Source: Ciona savignyi (Eukaryota; Chordata; Ascidiacea; Phlebobranchia; Cionidae). Taken from it: a stretch of 64,000 nucleotides of DNA. Position numbers and translations under genes: made by a program. The notes under the pieces were generated by a model. That model was not told the DNA's origin and made no database searches. It worked only from the letters and a program-made list of their open reading frames with translations. Location of the stretch: assembly GCA_000149265.1 (NCBI GenBank), contig CH003106.1, forward strand, positions 856,241-920,240, in the 5' to 3' direction. This document shows positions 15,101 through 30,563 of the stretch, piece after piece (within the stretch, counting starts at the first letter, position 1; every line of letters starts with the position of its first letter).

Positions 15101-15775
15101 AGGCCACTATTAGAATTTTGGGCACAAAAACTCAGCTACTAGGCAAATGTGGAACAAAAATTGTTAATAAAATACACTCAATAATAACCTTGCTGTGAAC
15201 AGTATTATTATACACACCAAAAACTGAAGATAAATATGTGCTCTAAATTATGTCAAATATTAGACTTATTATGAGTAGCGCGATACCCCACTTTTTCTGT
15301 GAGGTCACATTTAATTCAGATGTTATAGTGAAGTCAGTTTGCTGGAGTGACATAAAATTTTTCTCGACCATTATGACAGCAGGTCGGGCTCTATCTTTGT
15401 CCACCAAATTATCAATAATTTGTATACTGTTATTTATTTGGCAACGTTTATAAAATTCACTGGATCAAGGTAACATTCCTTTTGTGCCATGTAGACAACT
15501 AAAAAGAATTGATTAGACCAGTGCTTCGTCTTGTCTGACAAACACAACTGTATGGTCTTTAGAAATATGTTGTATTGTAAAACATTTAATAACTTTTAAA
15601 GGTAGAACCAGAGAATACGGACATAGAGGAGAAGGAACAACTGGTACAGTCCGGATATCAAAAGATGGTCAATTTTTATGAAACACCTGTCCCACTTGCC
15701 TCTTATGCATACACACCACCATATCCCAGACGTTTGCTTGTGTGGCCAAACCAACCTAATAATGAACAACCGTGA
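146..15775 (+). CDS. MBD + HMG-box-like + CXXC zinc-finger chromatin protein, MBD1-like (5' end outside window)
   Basis: Predicted nuclear CpG reader. Exons: 146-868 (or 874), 1361-1485, 2074-2200, 8626-8746, 9355-9465, 10109-10161, 10845-11033, 13090-13205, 13631-14513, 15602-15775 (TGA). All phases agree, giving 873 residues from the first complete codon. The MBD (about residues 255-315) contains GNGWFFEQIVRQQGKSAG, then FDVYYYSP and RIRSK; residues equivalent to MeCP2 R111, D121, Y123 and R133 are all present. An HMG-box-like stretch (about 407-458) reads PMSAFEIFKSD then AWKNLGLEKRQWYEARERN. The CXXC finger (about 498-536) has all eight cysteines (CxxCxxCx4CxxCxxC...Cx4C) with QFGG and RKKQ. 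The rest is Ser/Pro-rich and low in complexity. MBD plus CXXC recalls vertebrate MBD1; the HMG-like part is unusual. A possible AATAAA lies at 16141. The first exon starts at an acceptor, so the N terminus lies upstream. Extra exons could lie in the 6.4 kb intron 2201-8625. Confidence 0.85.
2324..2423. other. Assembly gap (100 N)
   Basis: A run of exactly 100 N inside the large intron of the MBD-CXXC gene. The round length suggests a scaffold gap of unknown true size. Confidence 0.99.
2424..8625. other. Large AT-rich intron, no gene seen
   Basis: Non-coding part of the 2201-8625 intron of the MBD-CXXC gene. It holds only short spurious reading frames, homopolymer runs and a (CCCCT)n tract. 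Flanking exons join in phase 0, so no exon is required here, although a phase 0-0 exon could be missed. Confidence 0.6.
6929..6951 (+). repeat. (CCCCT)n microsatellite
   Basis: A short pyrimidine tract of four to five CCCCT units, standing out sharply from the surrounding AT-rich intron. It has a purine/pyrimidine strand bias, so it could adopt H-DNA, but nothing else supports a role. Confidence 0.8.
12417..12645 (+). repeat. Degenerate ~30 bp minisatellite in an intron
   Basis: About eight diverged units of roughly 28-34 bp, each starting near ATTAAACACACTAAA and followed by a GCTC/TTT-rich segment. It lies in the 11034-13089 intron of the MBD-CXXC gene. The units are too diverged to count exactly by eye. 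Confidence 0.6.
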
Positions 15776-16389
15776 TAGACAAGATATTTTTGAAGAACGC
15801 CTTTAACATTCAAGTTGACCAAAATACCAGCACCTCAATTGCAAATGCACTAAACCACTTCTAAAATATTCTCTTCTAATTTTTATGGACAGGAGTAACT
15901 AACAACCCAAATGTATACTGGCATTGTGTCGTCTGGCATCGAAACTGTATTTGGACTGTATTTGCATACGTAGCCTACTGTGTATAGTGCGTTATTTTTT
16001 TGTCGATACGATTTTAAATATTGTTCTTTTCTATTTGTTGTTATCGCCTTCCAGTTTTAGTATGATATTAAAACCCCAAATGAGATGTTTCTTTATCAAT
16101 TTATAAAGACACACTACTACACTCTATATTAGATGTACAAAATAAATTAGTTAGATGTATTTTTTAATCGCTGGCGAGAAAGCATATTGGTGACTGGTTA
16201 ATGGGTACTTGGGTAAACTAGTAAGCAGACAGCAAGGATTAATGGATAAACTAAAACTGCTGGGTCTTTTGCAGTATCCATGGCAACCTAACACTGGGAA
16301 ATCTTGTAATCTTCTAGTAATAAGAGGAACCCATAGAGGACAAAACTAACTCCTAACCCAGGGGTGGTGATCACAGTTACTGTTTCCAA

Positions 16390-16602
16390 TAGTCGGTTGT
16401 GTCGTTGGACAAGGCACTGAACGGACATTGCCTGAACCCATCAGATTAAGGAGTTTGACCATATTGAAGGAATGTCTCAATTATACGAACCACTGCAATA
16501 GCTCCGGTAACCCGACGGTGGGAGATAATCTGACGATTTGCCGTGTGTTAACCCCCTGGCTATCCCATTTACGGGGATAAACATGCATATCCTATCCTAT
16601 AT
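16390..16602 (+). mobile_element. tRNA-derived-type SINE, family 1, 5'-truncated
   Basis: Matches the body of the full copies at 43122 and 63503: GTCGGTTGTGT, the GGACATTGCCTGAACCCA block, GGTAACCCGACGGTGGG, then the tail ATCCTATCCTAT. The tRNA-like head is missing or diverged. Confidence 0.75.
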
Positions 16603-16899
16603 GGTTAAGTTTTAGAATACCTTTATTAAATATCCAAACCAAATGATCATGCACTTTATACACGAGTTAATATAAGAAACAGTAAAAATTAACTTGTTTT
16701 AAAGCCCAAACAACTAAACTCTACACTGTTGCCAAAATCACAGATGAAACAAAGTGATGAAAAAGTAAGAGGGATATTTAAAACACAGGAAGTAAAGACA
16801 AAATCAGACGAAAAAATACAATTATTTTACATCAACACGTGATGCACAATGAATCTAAAACCCGATGAAAAAAATAGTGGCACATCATCAACTATGGGA

Positions 16900-17560
16900 A
16901 TTTTCATGCTTTTTACAAATGTGGGATGACAGCTGCAGCGGTTCGCCTTGTTTTCACTTCAATTCAAACATCCGAGATAAGATGGACGTCATCCACTTGA
17001 AACTGCATTATGGCGCCAGTATTGGTCATTGATCGCGTGCAAAGGCTGACCTGAAAAACATTATGACGTCAATTAAGGGTCAGTGTTGTTTGATCTCTGG
17101 AAATCATTATGACGTCAGTTATTGCTCGGAACTACGAAGGATTTTGATGGGGTTCCCGTGAGACAGACCAGCTAATGGGTTTATTTTGGGCGAACAATCA
17201 CACGAGATGTTGTCGCAAGAGTGAGAAGCAGAGAATCTATAAGTGGTTTTGGAGAGAAAAGATTACATGAATAAGACCAAAAACGGACATCATGCAGTTT
17301 TCTCTTAGGGATTGGAGCACCAGATAAATACGGATGTTTGAACGTCAGAGAGGACTGACTGACTGACAGGGAGAGAGGGAACGAGGCTGAGACCGAGGTG
17401 ACTGCCACCTGGCGCGTTAAGCGCTAGGTTATTGAGACTTTGTGGCATAGTTGACGGAAGAAACAAGACAAAAGTCGCTTCTGCCGGAATAAACAAAGAA
17501 CGAGTTGACAAGCCGCAAAGGAAAACGAACTGTCTAATAAACGCATCGCGCAGTTATTCC
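16900..17560 (+). promoter_or_regulatory. GC-richer putative promoter island upstream of NELFA, with CRE motifs
   Basis: Contains two copies of TTATGACGTCA (17061-17071 and 17107-17117), a further GGACGTCAT near 16985 and an ATTGGTC CCAAT-like motif near 17021. It lies about 1.5 kb upstream of the NELFA start codon. Because an acceptor-like TATACTTTAG sits just before that ATG, transcription could start here with a leader intron or outron. The role is inferred; the motifs are seen. Confidence 0.45.
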
Positions 17561-17889
17561 GACGCCAGTCGGTCCCGCGAATCGATTCCCCAGTAAAGTG
17601 CATTGATTTATTCGAGTGTTCATATTAACAACGTTTGACAATAAACTAACCAACGTTCAACCAGCGTGGACTCGATCTTTGGTAGTCGGATATCGGAGTC
17701 AGCATATATTCGAGCCACACAGAGGGCAAATCCACCCTCGACTAACCTCGAACGTTGCAGTTAACTTACCGCAAAACGTCAAACGTTGCAACAGCCATGC
17801 TTGCGGTCTCACCAACGCTCATGTGGTCCAACCGTTGAGAGGTCAGGATAATATGGTGTTTATCTAAGGTTCATAAACACAGATGTTTA

Positions 17890-18110
17890 GTCCGGCCGGT
17901 TGGTCTAGCGATTAAGTGCGTACATTTCCATCTAAGGGTTGCAGGTGCGAACCCAGGGGATTAATTGGTTCTACCAAATTGAAGGAACGTGTCTATCCTA
18001 TACAACACACTACAATAGCTCCGGTAACCCGACGGTGGGCGCGAGGTGATCTGACGATTGCCCGTGTGTTAACCCCCTTGGTTTTCCCATTTACGGGAAT
18101 AAACATGAAA
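17890..18110 (+). mobile_element. SINE family 1 with tRNA-like head and internal deletion
   Basis: Starts with a tRNA-like A-box region (TGGTCTAGCGATTAAGTGCG) and a B-box-like GGTTGCAGGTGCGAACCC, then jumps to the GATTAATTGGTTCTACC segment. Relative to the copy at 43122 about 70 bp are missing, apparently by recombination between two AACCC-type sequences. It ends in the usual AACCCCCTTGG...ATAAACATGA. Confidence 0.8.
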
Positions 18111-18666
18111 AGTTTTGTCGTCAAATGAAAGGAGAGGTCTATGCCAATCAGATTCTACCGGGCTTACCAATCAGAAATACTTCTTTTTGTAAAAAAAAAG
18201 AATGCTACATATTGTTTTGGTTGGATAGAAGGATTAACAGTACATAACAGTAAACAGTATAAACAAGAAAAAAGTGTTAAAAGTGTTTCTAAAATTTTTA
18301 ATTATATTTAATAATATACTTCTTTTTTAAATGACATGTTTCAAAAACAATACGTTTTTTTCGCCCGGAAGCTATTGAAGTGTGTTGTTCGTGATTGAGA
18401 ATTTCCTTAAGTTTTTGTAAAAACCCATTCATCTAACACAGTCTGGTTTCCTAAAACACCATCTTTAATGCAATAAAAAATGAAACCATAGAAATCTAAA
18501 TATATATATATTTTGATATCTATGTTGAAAAGTAATGTTGTTTGTAATGTTATTGAGTGTGCGCGCAGAATAGAACATGTTTGAAGTATAGGTTAAGTGT
18601 AAAACCGTCTTAAAAAGTTGTCTTCGTGCTGCATCTTTATCAATAATATACTTTAGGGCGTACAAA

Positions 18667-21600
18667 ATGACACACCCGCACGTGAGAGATAGTGATACTG
18701 CACTGTGGCTGCATAACAAGCTTGGATCGGCAGAGGAATTATGGATACCTTCTAGTATCAGTGGAATCATAAAAACAAGCACCATCGATAACATATTTCG
18801 CTGTTTTGCCGTGTTGACAACCACTGTCAAATTAAAATTACTGTTGGGTTTTCTTCATTTACCAAGACGAAATTTGGAAGAGGTAAATAAATGTTTTAAA
18901 AGTGAAGAACGGTACCTATATAGGCTTAGACTTTAATATATATGCTTGATCCACGTTTATTATTATCACTATGCTGGGGCAAAGACAATCAATATACTAT
19001 GGATAATAGTTAGAATACCAAAACAGTGTATATACAGCCTGGAATGGGAAGTATGGCCCTTTTGGATGAGAAAACATGTGTGTGGTAATTCAAAGGGCTT
19101 GCTATAAGACTTTTTGGCTACAGCATTTACACAATAATTTTTTGGTACAAAATGGCGAACAAATTTTGTTTTGAAAATAACTCTGCTTGTCACCTGATTG
19201 TTCTCAAACATGCCATTATAATACTTATATTTCCATACTTCTTTTGCTAGTTTACAGTTAATAATCCAGGTTGGTGTTAAAACACAATATTAGTAGTTTT
19301 GACCTTTTTGCATGTACAATAACGGTAGTTAATTTGTTATTCCAGATGAAACACATGATTGAGGGAATCATTGAAGTAGCATTGGAGGACAACGACTTGT
19401 GGGTACGACTGGTTGCCAATATCGTCAACACGTATCCAATGACTTGCACCTTAAATCTGGATCTTTTGCCGAGCCCAATAGCACAAAATGTGTTAGATCA
19501 ATTGTCAGAAAAAGGTATGAGTTTAATTGATGTTTCGTAGAAGATTACTTTCACTATATATTAGTTTATTTTATTATAAAGCTACAATCCAAATATACCT
19601 ACTGACTGCTTAGTTAAAATGTTAAAACAATTGTGTTTGTGTACATGTGTTTTTGGATATTCTAGTTTATTAATTACTATAGTTCACATGAAATAAAATT
19701 GAAATCCTCATGTTAATAAAACTGTTCTTTAAGGCTAAAGGGAATGTTTTTTGACTCATGCAACTAATTACATGTTTTGTAAATTTAACTTTTGAACATT
19801 CTTTTTTCAAATGGCAGTAAATGAGACAGATGCATTTTCAAGCCTTCCATTGGAGTGCCGACTCGTTAATAAATCCTCGTTGCAAAGTTTAGTCGGCAGC
19901 TTGCCTCCGCTAAGTCGTCATTTTGCATTAAAGCGAAAACCCAAATCTGCTGCTCTTCGAGCTGACCTTCTTCATAAATGTAAGTTTTTTTCACCCGTAC
20001 CGATACAAGTTTTGTTGAAATTTCTCAGTTTTCCCAAACCTATGCATGGAAAAATGCATCCGGCCGATTTTAATATTCTCTCCCCCGGGAATGTAAAATA
20101 ACTATTTTGCTACCTATACATAACATACATACAGAACATATTTATAGAAATAGTGGTTTACTAGGTAAGCCAACCATGGCTAATTCTGTTAGTAAAGATT
20201 ACTAAGATCCAAAAATCCGTGTGTACTTAATAGGTACCTGATTGAATTACCTTCACACTATACTTACTGAGGCTATTCCTCACAACACAAGCTATCATGC
20301 AAGTGGACACTTATTTGTTTCATGAAAGCTATCTTACAACCAAGCAAATCTATAAACCAACATGGTAGTTTGTGTTGTGGATCCACCCAAAGAAGTGGTG
20401 TATTTTGTGTGATGGGTGTTTACATTTCTTGCCCATATCCTAATGTTAATTATTGCAACCACTGTTTTATAATAATAGCTGCACACTACAATATAATATC
20501 ATTTTTTGCTTAGTAGGGTATGATGTTCTCACGGGTTAAATATGTCTATACAAATATGCCATACCAGATTAATAAGACACATTTATCATTACCTATTTTA
20601 AACTGTACAAGACAGATTTTCCACTGAACACATTTCATTATCTATTTTAAACCCCAGCGAGTGAAGCAGTGAGTCAGATAAAGAAAGGGGGAGTGGGCGG
20701 AGGGGTCAAAATGATGCCGGTCAAGCACAGGGACATGAACAGGAGGTCATCTGATGTGAGCCCGATGCGTGGGATACAAATCAAAGCGACGATCAATCGA
20801 TCAGAGAGTGTACGGACCACCGCTACCCCAGTCACACCAGCTGTGAACAGAAGTTTCTCGAGGTTATCAAGGCAACAGGTACTTAACTTAGTATGTATGA
20901 GGGGACCAGGTAACTTTATGCACAATACACTATCACATCACATCATGCCCAAATAAAGTTGTAGGTGTAACTCGTGTAAGTGTTATGAATTATATCTAAT
21001 TTACACCAAATTGTGACCGATAGCATTTTTTATAATAATTAAAACTAATACTTACTGTTGTCTTAGTAAACATATTATCGCCTCAAACTGTATAAGCAGG
21101 TACCTGATAGGTATTAAACAAGCCTGCTCTATTATGACGTTAGACGGGTGTTCCTGGGTCGTAACTTATATAGTGATTTTTATTTAATATATAAACTTCT
21201 AGAGTTTTATTAGTAAATTTTCTGTAGTGCAACTCTTTTGCCAATTTATGTACTTTTTGTGACGGTTTTACCACCAAAAGTAACTGTGACTACACAAAGG
21301 TTTCATGGAGGTTCTATTGTAGTAACTGTTTATTAGTATATAGATTGATTTTAAAGCTACAATGCAAATATACTGGTGCTTAAATTGTAAAATGTTAAAA
21401 CGAATGTTTTTTGTGTACCGATACTGTCTTAATCTCCGACGCAAATCTAATGGAATTCTAACCATTTCCATTCACCTCACCAGGCTGGAGGAACAAAGTT
21501 ATTGGACATTTCGGAGCAGCCGATTGGAGGAAGTGGGATCGGAGCGAGGGATAGCAAGAGGAGGAAGAAACAGATCATGTTGGATCAAGCTGCGCAATCC

Positions 21601-24491
21601 CAAGCTGCTGAGGACGAGGAAGAAGAGGTTTCTTTGTTTAAACTCCCCTTACTTTCCCATATCGTTTGGTATAGATCTATCCAATAAGATTAGAATTATT
21701 TACCGAAAGTATCATAAAAAGTAAATCAGATTTTTGTGGAGAAATAGAAATCATGGATGTTACTTTTTTAGTTAGCAACCATCCTATGAAGGGTAGCACC
21801 CGGCACCTAACATTTTTTACCAGAACAACGTAACTTCAGAACATTATACACGAAAATTCTACATATTTACAATAAAAAGGAAAATGTCTGACTTTTTAGG
21901 CAATCCTTTATGGTGCAGTGTCCAACTGTCCATGTTTGCTGTGTCATTGTACAACCGTCCCTGCGACCGTAGTAAACCCAAAAAGTTCTAACCAGCTTTC
22001 CCCCCACAGCAGCAAGATAAGACCCCGGAGTACGCTGCAGGTTTGGTACCAGCTGCGGTGGATCCTCCAACGGAGCAGGATGCTCAGAAGGAGGATTTAT
22101 CACGATCTGCATCACTTGATGCCTCCCACAACCGAACAACATCCGAATCCGCAGAGCAATCGTCGGATAACGATGAATCAATGGAGACACATGAAGGTAG
22201 AAAAGCTTTACTTAGTTGGGCTGTCACGTCAAGTGGAGTAGGCTTGCCTGTTAGACATGACCGTGGAGAGGTTGCACCAATAATGTGGTATAATTTTTAT
22301 TATTTTTTGGTTTTGCATCTTTTTAGGGGTTAAGGTATGAACTTTTTTTTGTTTTTTTTTACCTTTTTTGATACGAAAGATTTGTTTAATTTTTTTGCAT
22401 CTTTTGGTGCAAAAAAATAGTTTATATTTTCGCATTTTTTTGTTTTAAAAAATCAATCTTTTTACAATTTAGTTGAAGAAGGGGCCAAATCTTCAACGTT
22501 TGATTCGAGTAAAACCACCTCAAGCGAGAGCGAGGTAAACTCACCGCTTCGTACCACAACAAGCTCCATGACGACAAAAGATGGATTTCAATCTCCGCAT
22601 TAGTAAGTAGTCGGGAAGCGGGAATATTTTGTGCCAGCGAGTGCTGAACTCAACCTTTTTTGCATGTGGATCTTAAAATTTAAAAAATGCTTCATAGATC
22701 ATTAAAATATTAATGCAATAAACTGTTTTTGAGGATTTAACTGGCATTTTATATTACTTGGAAAAAATAACTTTGCACACATGCTGTGTCAACAACAACC
22801 CAAATAAGCATATTGATCTTGTTATACCAATTCCTGCAGCGCTCCTCAAACCATGCAGTCCCCACCTCCACATGTTCCAACACAAACCAAGGTCGTACAG
22901 CCAGGTGGGTGAACTTGGAAACTTGTGCTTTAATGCTTTGTATGGGAAGTGATGGGATGTGTGCAAAAGTCTATGGAGGGAAGGAAACCAACTTTGAATC
23001 TTACCCCAGCACTTAGTAATTTAACTTGACCCCGAACACTTAGTAACTGACTCTGAGCCCCAACACTAATTAACTGACTTTTTGACAACCAAAATCCCAA
23101 CATGAACCAAAACCTTGATTTGTAATGATTTTCACAAAAATTAAGAGTAAATATATTACTTTCACGCAAGAATTACATTCATAATTAAAACCATTTTTCA
23201 AAGTTGTTGGGTACAGATCATCATCAGTTCAGTGTTAATACTCATAGCACTTTCTTTATTTTTTCACTTATGTTACCAGCACTTTATTAGTGTTATTCCA
23301 TCAGCCTTTTTAAATTGTTTAGTATTAATGGGTTATTCCAACAATTTCTTATGTTAGTATTATTCTTTCAGCACCATTTGGTAATTTTTAGTTTTTGAAT
23401 CTCAAAATTTGAGTTTTTGAATTTTGATCTTTCTCAATCATAAAATGTGTTTCTTATCTTCCCCAGCTTATACTGAACAGCAAGCAAAGTCCAGTCAAGC
23501 CGCCACTCTCCACTCACCCCCATCTGCCCCCACCATGTACCACAACCCCCATTACAACCCCACTGATAGGGGTCAGACAACGATAGTATCCGCAGCCCCT
23601 CAGCACCTCGTTACGAGGCTTCACGCCCCCCAAGGGATGCAAAGTAACCAACGGATGATAATTCCGGCTGGGTACACATTGACCCAGCACCACCAACCCC
23701 AAATGTTACTCCCCCAGCAACCCCACACTGTTCTGGTGAGTTTGATTTTGCAAATTAAAGCATTAAGTAGGAAAGATATCTAGCAAAAACGGCATATAGT
23801 TACTACATATCCCATGGGTGTGCATTATAAGTTAACAATGAAAAAATCCCTCTATGTGGTTTTCCCACCCGCCAGGATACAAATGAAACTTTATCATATT
23901 GGGACATTTTACAATGTCACTTTATTCCCTTTCAATCCTTTGTCTCAATATCTAAAGTATTGTTATGACTATGTTTTCGCCCGGAATTCCTAAGTTGTTA
24001 CACCCAATTTTTTCAAGCCAAAAAAAACACAACAAATATTAGTTTATCAACCTTAATTAAACAACCATGCCAAATCAATATCTTTATATCAATCACAACA
24101 ATAATATGCCATTGACCTACGATTTTCGCGGCTTTTTAAACAGTGTGCTACAACTATTTTTATGGTCAAGTTGCCATTTGTTGAATATAAAGAAATATAT
24201 ATTGTTGCTGTTATTTATTTTGAATTTTGTTAAGTGACAAATGGGACAAATATTTATACTGCAGGCATACGTAAAATCGTGAAATATATATTGTTTCCAC
24301 CTCAGGTGAGGCAAGGGCAGCCGATACAACCATCAACCCCATCCTTCTACCAAACACAAATATTGCAACAAGCGCCGAGGCAGATGCTACAACACCACAT
24401 AAGCCAACAGCAACAACACCAAGCTGTGCACTTGGTACAGCCCAGTCTACAACGACAGCAACAACAACAACAACAACAGCAACAACAACAG

Positions 24492-24530
<39 letters not shown>

Positions 24531-25969
24531 GCAATACGTCAGCAACCAACTGTGTTTATGAAGAGCGCCCCATTCCAAACCCAGCAGCAACTTAACCCCC
24601 CTGTCCCAAAACGTGGTCTCACATTAACCGTAAGTCTGTGTTTTAAATTAGTGCTCCGCAACCAGTTTGCCCCGGCAATTTTTACTGACCAAAAGGGATT
24701 TTTTCGCAAATTTGAATATTATGGCTATCAAGCACTTTGGTTATATAATGTCAAATGTATATAGCTTGTCAAAAGACCTCTCAATGTACAATGTTGACTG
24801 CAATTTGCCGTCAATTTTAATGAGTTTCTAAATATGCCTCCGGTAAAACAAGTTCGCAAAACACTGGGATAGGCCAGAGGTGTCAAAGTGGCGTTGGGGG
24901 CCCTGTAATGCGGCCGTCAAATGCACAACAATAATGACTTTTAAACTACACCTAAAAATATGCTTTTTGTATACATTATAAAAGCAGATCGAAAATTACA
25001 ATTCCCAAAATGCAATGGCCAAGGACACAACCGACAATATTCTATTCTTTTAGTTTAAAAAATGTTTTAAATAATCCAATAATTCCCAACAACAGAAAGA
25101 ACAAATGATAGAAGCCCAGGAAATGTTTCGCACTGCAAACCGACTCACTCGACCTGAGAAAGCCACCATATTGGGTTTCATGGCCGGGTCTAGGGAAAAC
25201 CCCTCACCCGAGCACGGAGATGTATTACAGGTAATTTACTTAGCTTTACTGACTCGCGGTTATTAATTCTTGCTGTTATGGTTCAAACTTGTTTTTTAAA
25301 ATGTGCAAAAGTGCATCTACATAGTAAAATAGTTGCTGCTTAAAAATAATGGAAGGTTAGGATGTGAATGGGAAAACCAAGGTGGTTAACACACAGGCAG
25401 TCGTCAGATCACCTTGCGCCCACCATCGGGTTACTGGAGCAATTGCAGTGTGTTGTATATGATTCACACATTCCTTTAATTTAGTAGAACCCATTAATCC
25501 ACTGGGTTCAGGCAGTGCCTGTTAAGTGACTTGCTCAAGGATACAACCGAATAGCCTGTGTCCAGTTTTGAACCTTCAACCCTTCGGCTGAAACACTAAA
25601 CCACCTGACTAATCTTATGGACAAAGGCTGTTTGAATCATATTGACACGAATATTATTTTAACTTCCAAGTGCTTACATGTAATTTTGGCTAGTGGCTCA
25701 GCATCTACAATAAGCTGTAATTCAAGTTGCTTCAAACAGAATATTGTAGTTCTTTTGCATAATTGACTTGACTCATTACAACTTTGCTCCCACTTTTCCA
25801 GATTGTCCTGTCAGAAACTGTACAGAATATCCAGAACCCGAACGGAGGTGGTATTCTTCCAGTTGTGGTTGAAACTCTGTTTGAAATGGATTACAAAACT
25901 GGGAAATCTGTGCAGAAACAAAGATTTAAGGCAGCAGTGCTATCCACCCAACCTGGGATGAAAAATTGA
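18667..25969 (+). CDS. NELFA: Negative elongation factor subunit A
   Basis: NELF-A pauses RNA polymerase II near promoters as part of the NELF complex. Coding exons: 18667-18882, 19346-19514, 19818-19979, 20658-20878, 21484-21627, 22010-22196, 22473-22602, 22840-22904, 23467-23735, 24306-24629, 25096-25230, 25802-25969 (TGA), in total 729 aa with consistent phases. The N terminus shows DTALWLHNKLGSAEELW and LKLLLGFLHLPRR; then ALKRKPKSAALRADLLHK; KLLDISEQPIGG followed by SKRRKK; TPEYAAGLVP; and a C terminus with EAQEMFRTANRLTRPEKA, GFMAGSRENP and TLFEMDYKTG, all as in human NELFA. The middle is a Pro/Gln-rich linker with a glutamine tract. It is longer than human NELFA (about 530 aa) mainly through this linker. 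The ATG follows an acceptor-like TTTAG by 12 bases, compatible with Ciona spliced-leader addition (inferred). Confidence 0.97.
24449..24532 (+). repeat. CAA/CAG tract encoding polyglutamine in NELFA
   Basis: Mixed CAA and CAG codons with a few CAT (His) interruptions inside NELFA exon 10, encoding runs of Gln broken by His. The tract is in frame and lies in the disordered linker before the conserved C-terminal motif. Confidence 0.95.
25368..25612 (-). mobile_element. SINE family 1, near full length
   Basis: Reverse-oriented copy in the last intron of NELFA. It reads (on +) GGGAAAACCAAGGTGGTTAA, the CACCATCGGGTTACTGG block, AGAACCCATTAATCCACTGG, and ends in the diverged tRNA-like head (CTAAACCACCTGACTAATC). 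Confidence 0.8.
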
Positions 25970-27805
25970 TTTTTTATTTGTTCGTTGAAACCTCCATTAC
26001 AATTTCTGCTTTTTTCATGAGGCACATAGTGTCACATGCCATAAAAGTTTGTCAAAAATACGTTTTGTACTTAAATTAACTAAAGTTTTTTTGTAAGATA
26101 AACTGAAAAGTTATATGTTGGTGCTTGTTGTCTGTGCCATAGTTTCCTTGTTGGAAAATTTGTTTTATGCGCCAAGGTTTTTTACGTATCTCTTCATTTA
26201 AATAGACCTATTATGACGTCAGAATCAAGAACAGGTATCTTGCCATTTTTCGTGCGGAATAGTAGCATGGACACACGCCTTTTATTTACATTAAGTTTTT
26301 TTAAAGTATCTTTCGTGCTTGTAATTTCAGTTCCAAATATTATGGTTGTCAAAATTTGTTTTTCCAAGTATGTAGAGTATTATTGGTGATAATTTGAGGG
26401 TAAACAAACGATGTTATCACTCAGGCAATCTTCAAGATTACCTTGCTTCCGCCGTCCGGTTACCGGAGTTCTTTAGGGCGTTATATATACATATATATAT
26501 GATGGAGACGTTCCTTCACTTTTAATAGAACCATTAATCCATGGTACAAAGTCAAGTACATTAAACTGAAATCCTTTCGGCTTTAAAGGGACCGCACTAA
26601 AGCTATTCGGTTAAACCAGAAAGGGCAATCTTCGGATTGCCTCTCGTACGCTGTAAGTGCGTGTATGTAACTATCTTGCAGTTTTAGTTATCTGCTATAC
26701 GCAAGGGTCAATTAGCTTATCTGTAATAGAGTGGCTGTCTGCAGGCAAATGTTGGAGAATTAATACCAGCCACTGGCTAGACAAAAGTGTCCTCGGGCAA
26801 GGAAATGGGTATATATATTTACTGAATATTAGATTCCACTAAAACTAAATGAAATTTTAAAACTTATCAATTTCGATTAAATTACGGAGGAGTACACCCA
26901 GTCATCGGCTATTTGCCAACTTTCATCCAGAAAATGGGGCTTTTGTGATGCGGCCGAATTGGCTTATTTTACCGATGTAGGAGTGTAGTCAGCGACAGGT
27001 AATTATTATACCATGCTAATCAAATCGGGCATATTTGAAGTGTACATTTCAAAAAACCCGACCATCCTTTTAAAACTTAACTATTTGCAGTTATAAATAC
27101 AAGGTGCGTTGGAAGAGTTAATATATATTTCACAATAAACTTTGGATACAGATTTAAAATGCAGACACTTTCTTGACAGAATCGACGATATGGACTTGCT
27201 CCGCCGAAACTTTTAGGCTTAGTATAGTTGAACACAATGTAGTTGACCTAATTAAAATATTGGTTGGCGGGAACAGAATCTAATATAGTACGAATACCAG
27301 ATTGAAAAATTTTCATTTGATTCATTAAAACGAAATGTAAACTTTCTGGCCATACATGTCGATTTTTGTTATTGTAAACGAAAACTGTGGTGACGGTATC
27401 GCACTACATTGAAACTGATTTTAAAAAAGTCAAAATTGAGCAGAATCGGCAACTTTGCTTACATAAAAAAATACTTTTTGTACTATAAATATATCCTTCT
27501 GCCAATGGAATAACCAAGAGACCGCTTATTTCGTAAAAAGTCAGTATATACTATATTTTGTAGGATGCCCCTCCACATTTTTTACAGAGGTGACATACAA
27601 CCTGACATATTTTTGTGAGATGCCACCCCAGGAATTGCGTAATCGGGGTTGTGCACCAAATGCCATTTCACAGCCGTTTTTCTATAAATAATCGTCATTC
27701 CACCAAATATCTCAAAACATCGAAATTAACATTTAACGATGGGTTCAAAGAATCTGCTGCAGTTAAGAGTACCGGATAAATAAAAACATTTTCCAGTTCA
27801 AAAGT
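25970..27805. other. Intergenic, between convergent NELFA and TEX261
   Basis: 3' flanks of two convergent genes. It contains TTATGACGTCA at 26211-26221 and a diverged minus-strand SINE at 26388-26640. No coding exon was recognised in the remainder. Confidence 0.6.
26388..26640 (-). mobile_element. SINE family 1, diverged
   Basis: The order of blocks matches the minus-strand copies (GGCAATCTTCAAGATTACC, CCGTCCGGTTACCGGAG, AGAACCATTAATCCATGG, CCTTTCGGCT), with many substitutions. Confidence 0.6.

Positions 27806-30563
<2,758 letters not shown>

Larger units (their letters stand above)
15776..18666. other. Intergenic region between the MBD-CXXC gene and NELFA
   Basis: About 2.9 kb with the 3' end of the MBD-CXXC gene, two SINE copies, and a GC-richer block at about 16900-17900 carrying CRE elements. 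Reading frames in that block (for example 17616-17867 on + and 17181-17408 on -) have no recognisable protein features, so I read it as promoter or leader sequence of NELFA. Confidence 0.5.

Noticed and set aside
17181..17867. Small frames (75, 68 and 83 aa) upstream of NELFA
   Set aside because: They lie in a CRE-containing GC-richer block with no protein-like features; promoter or leader is the simpler reading.
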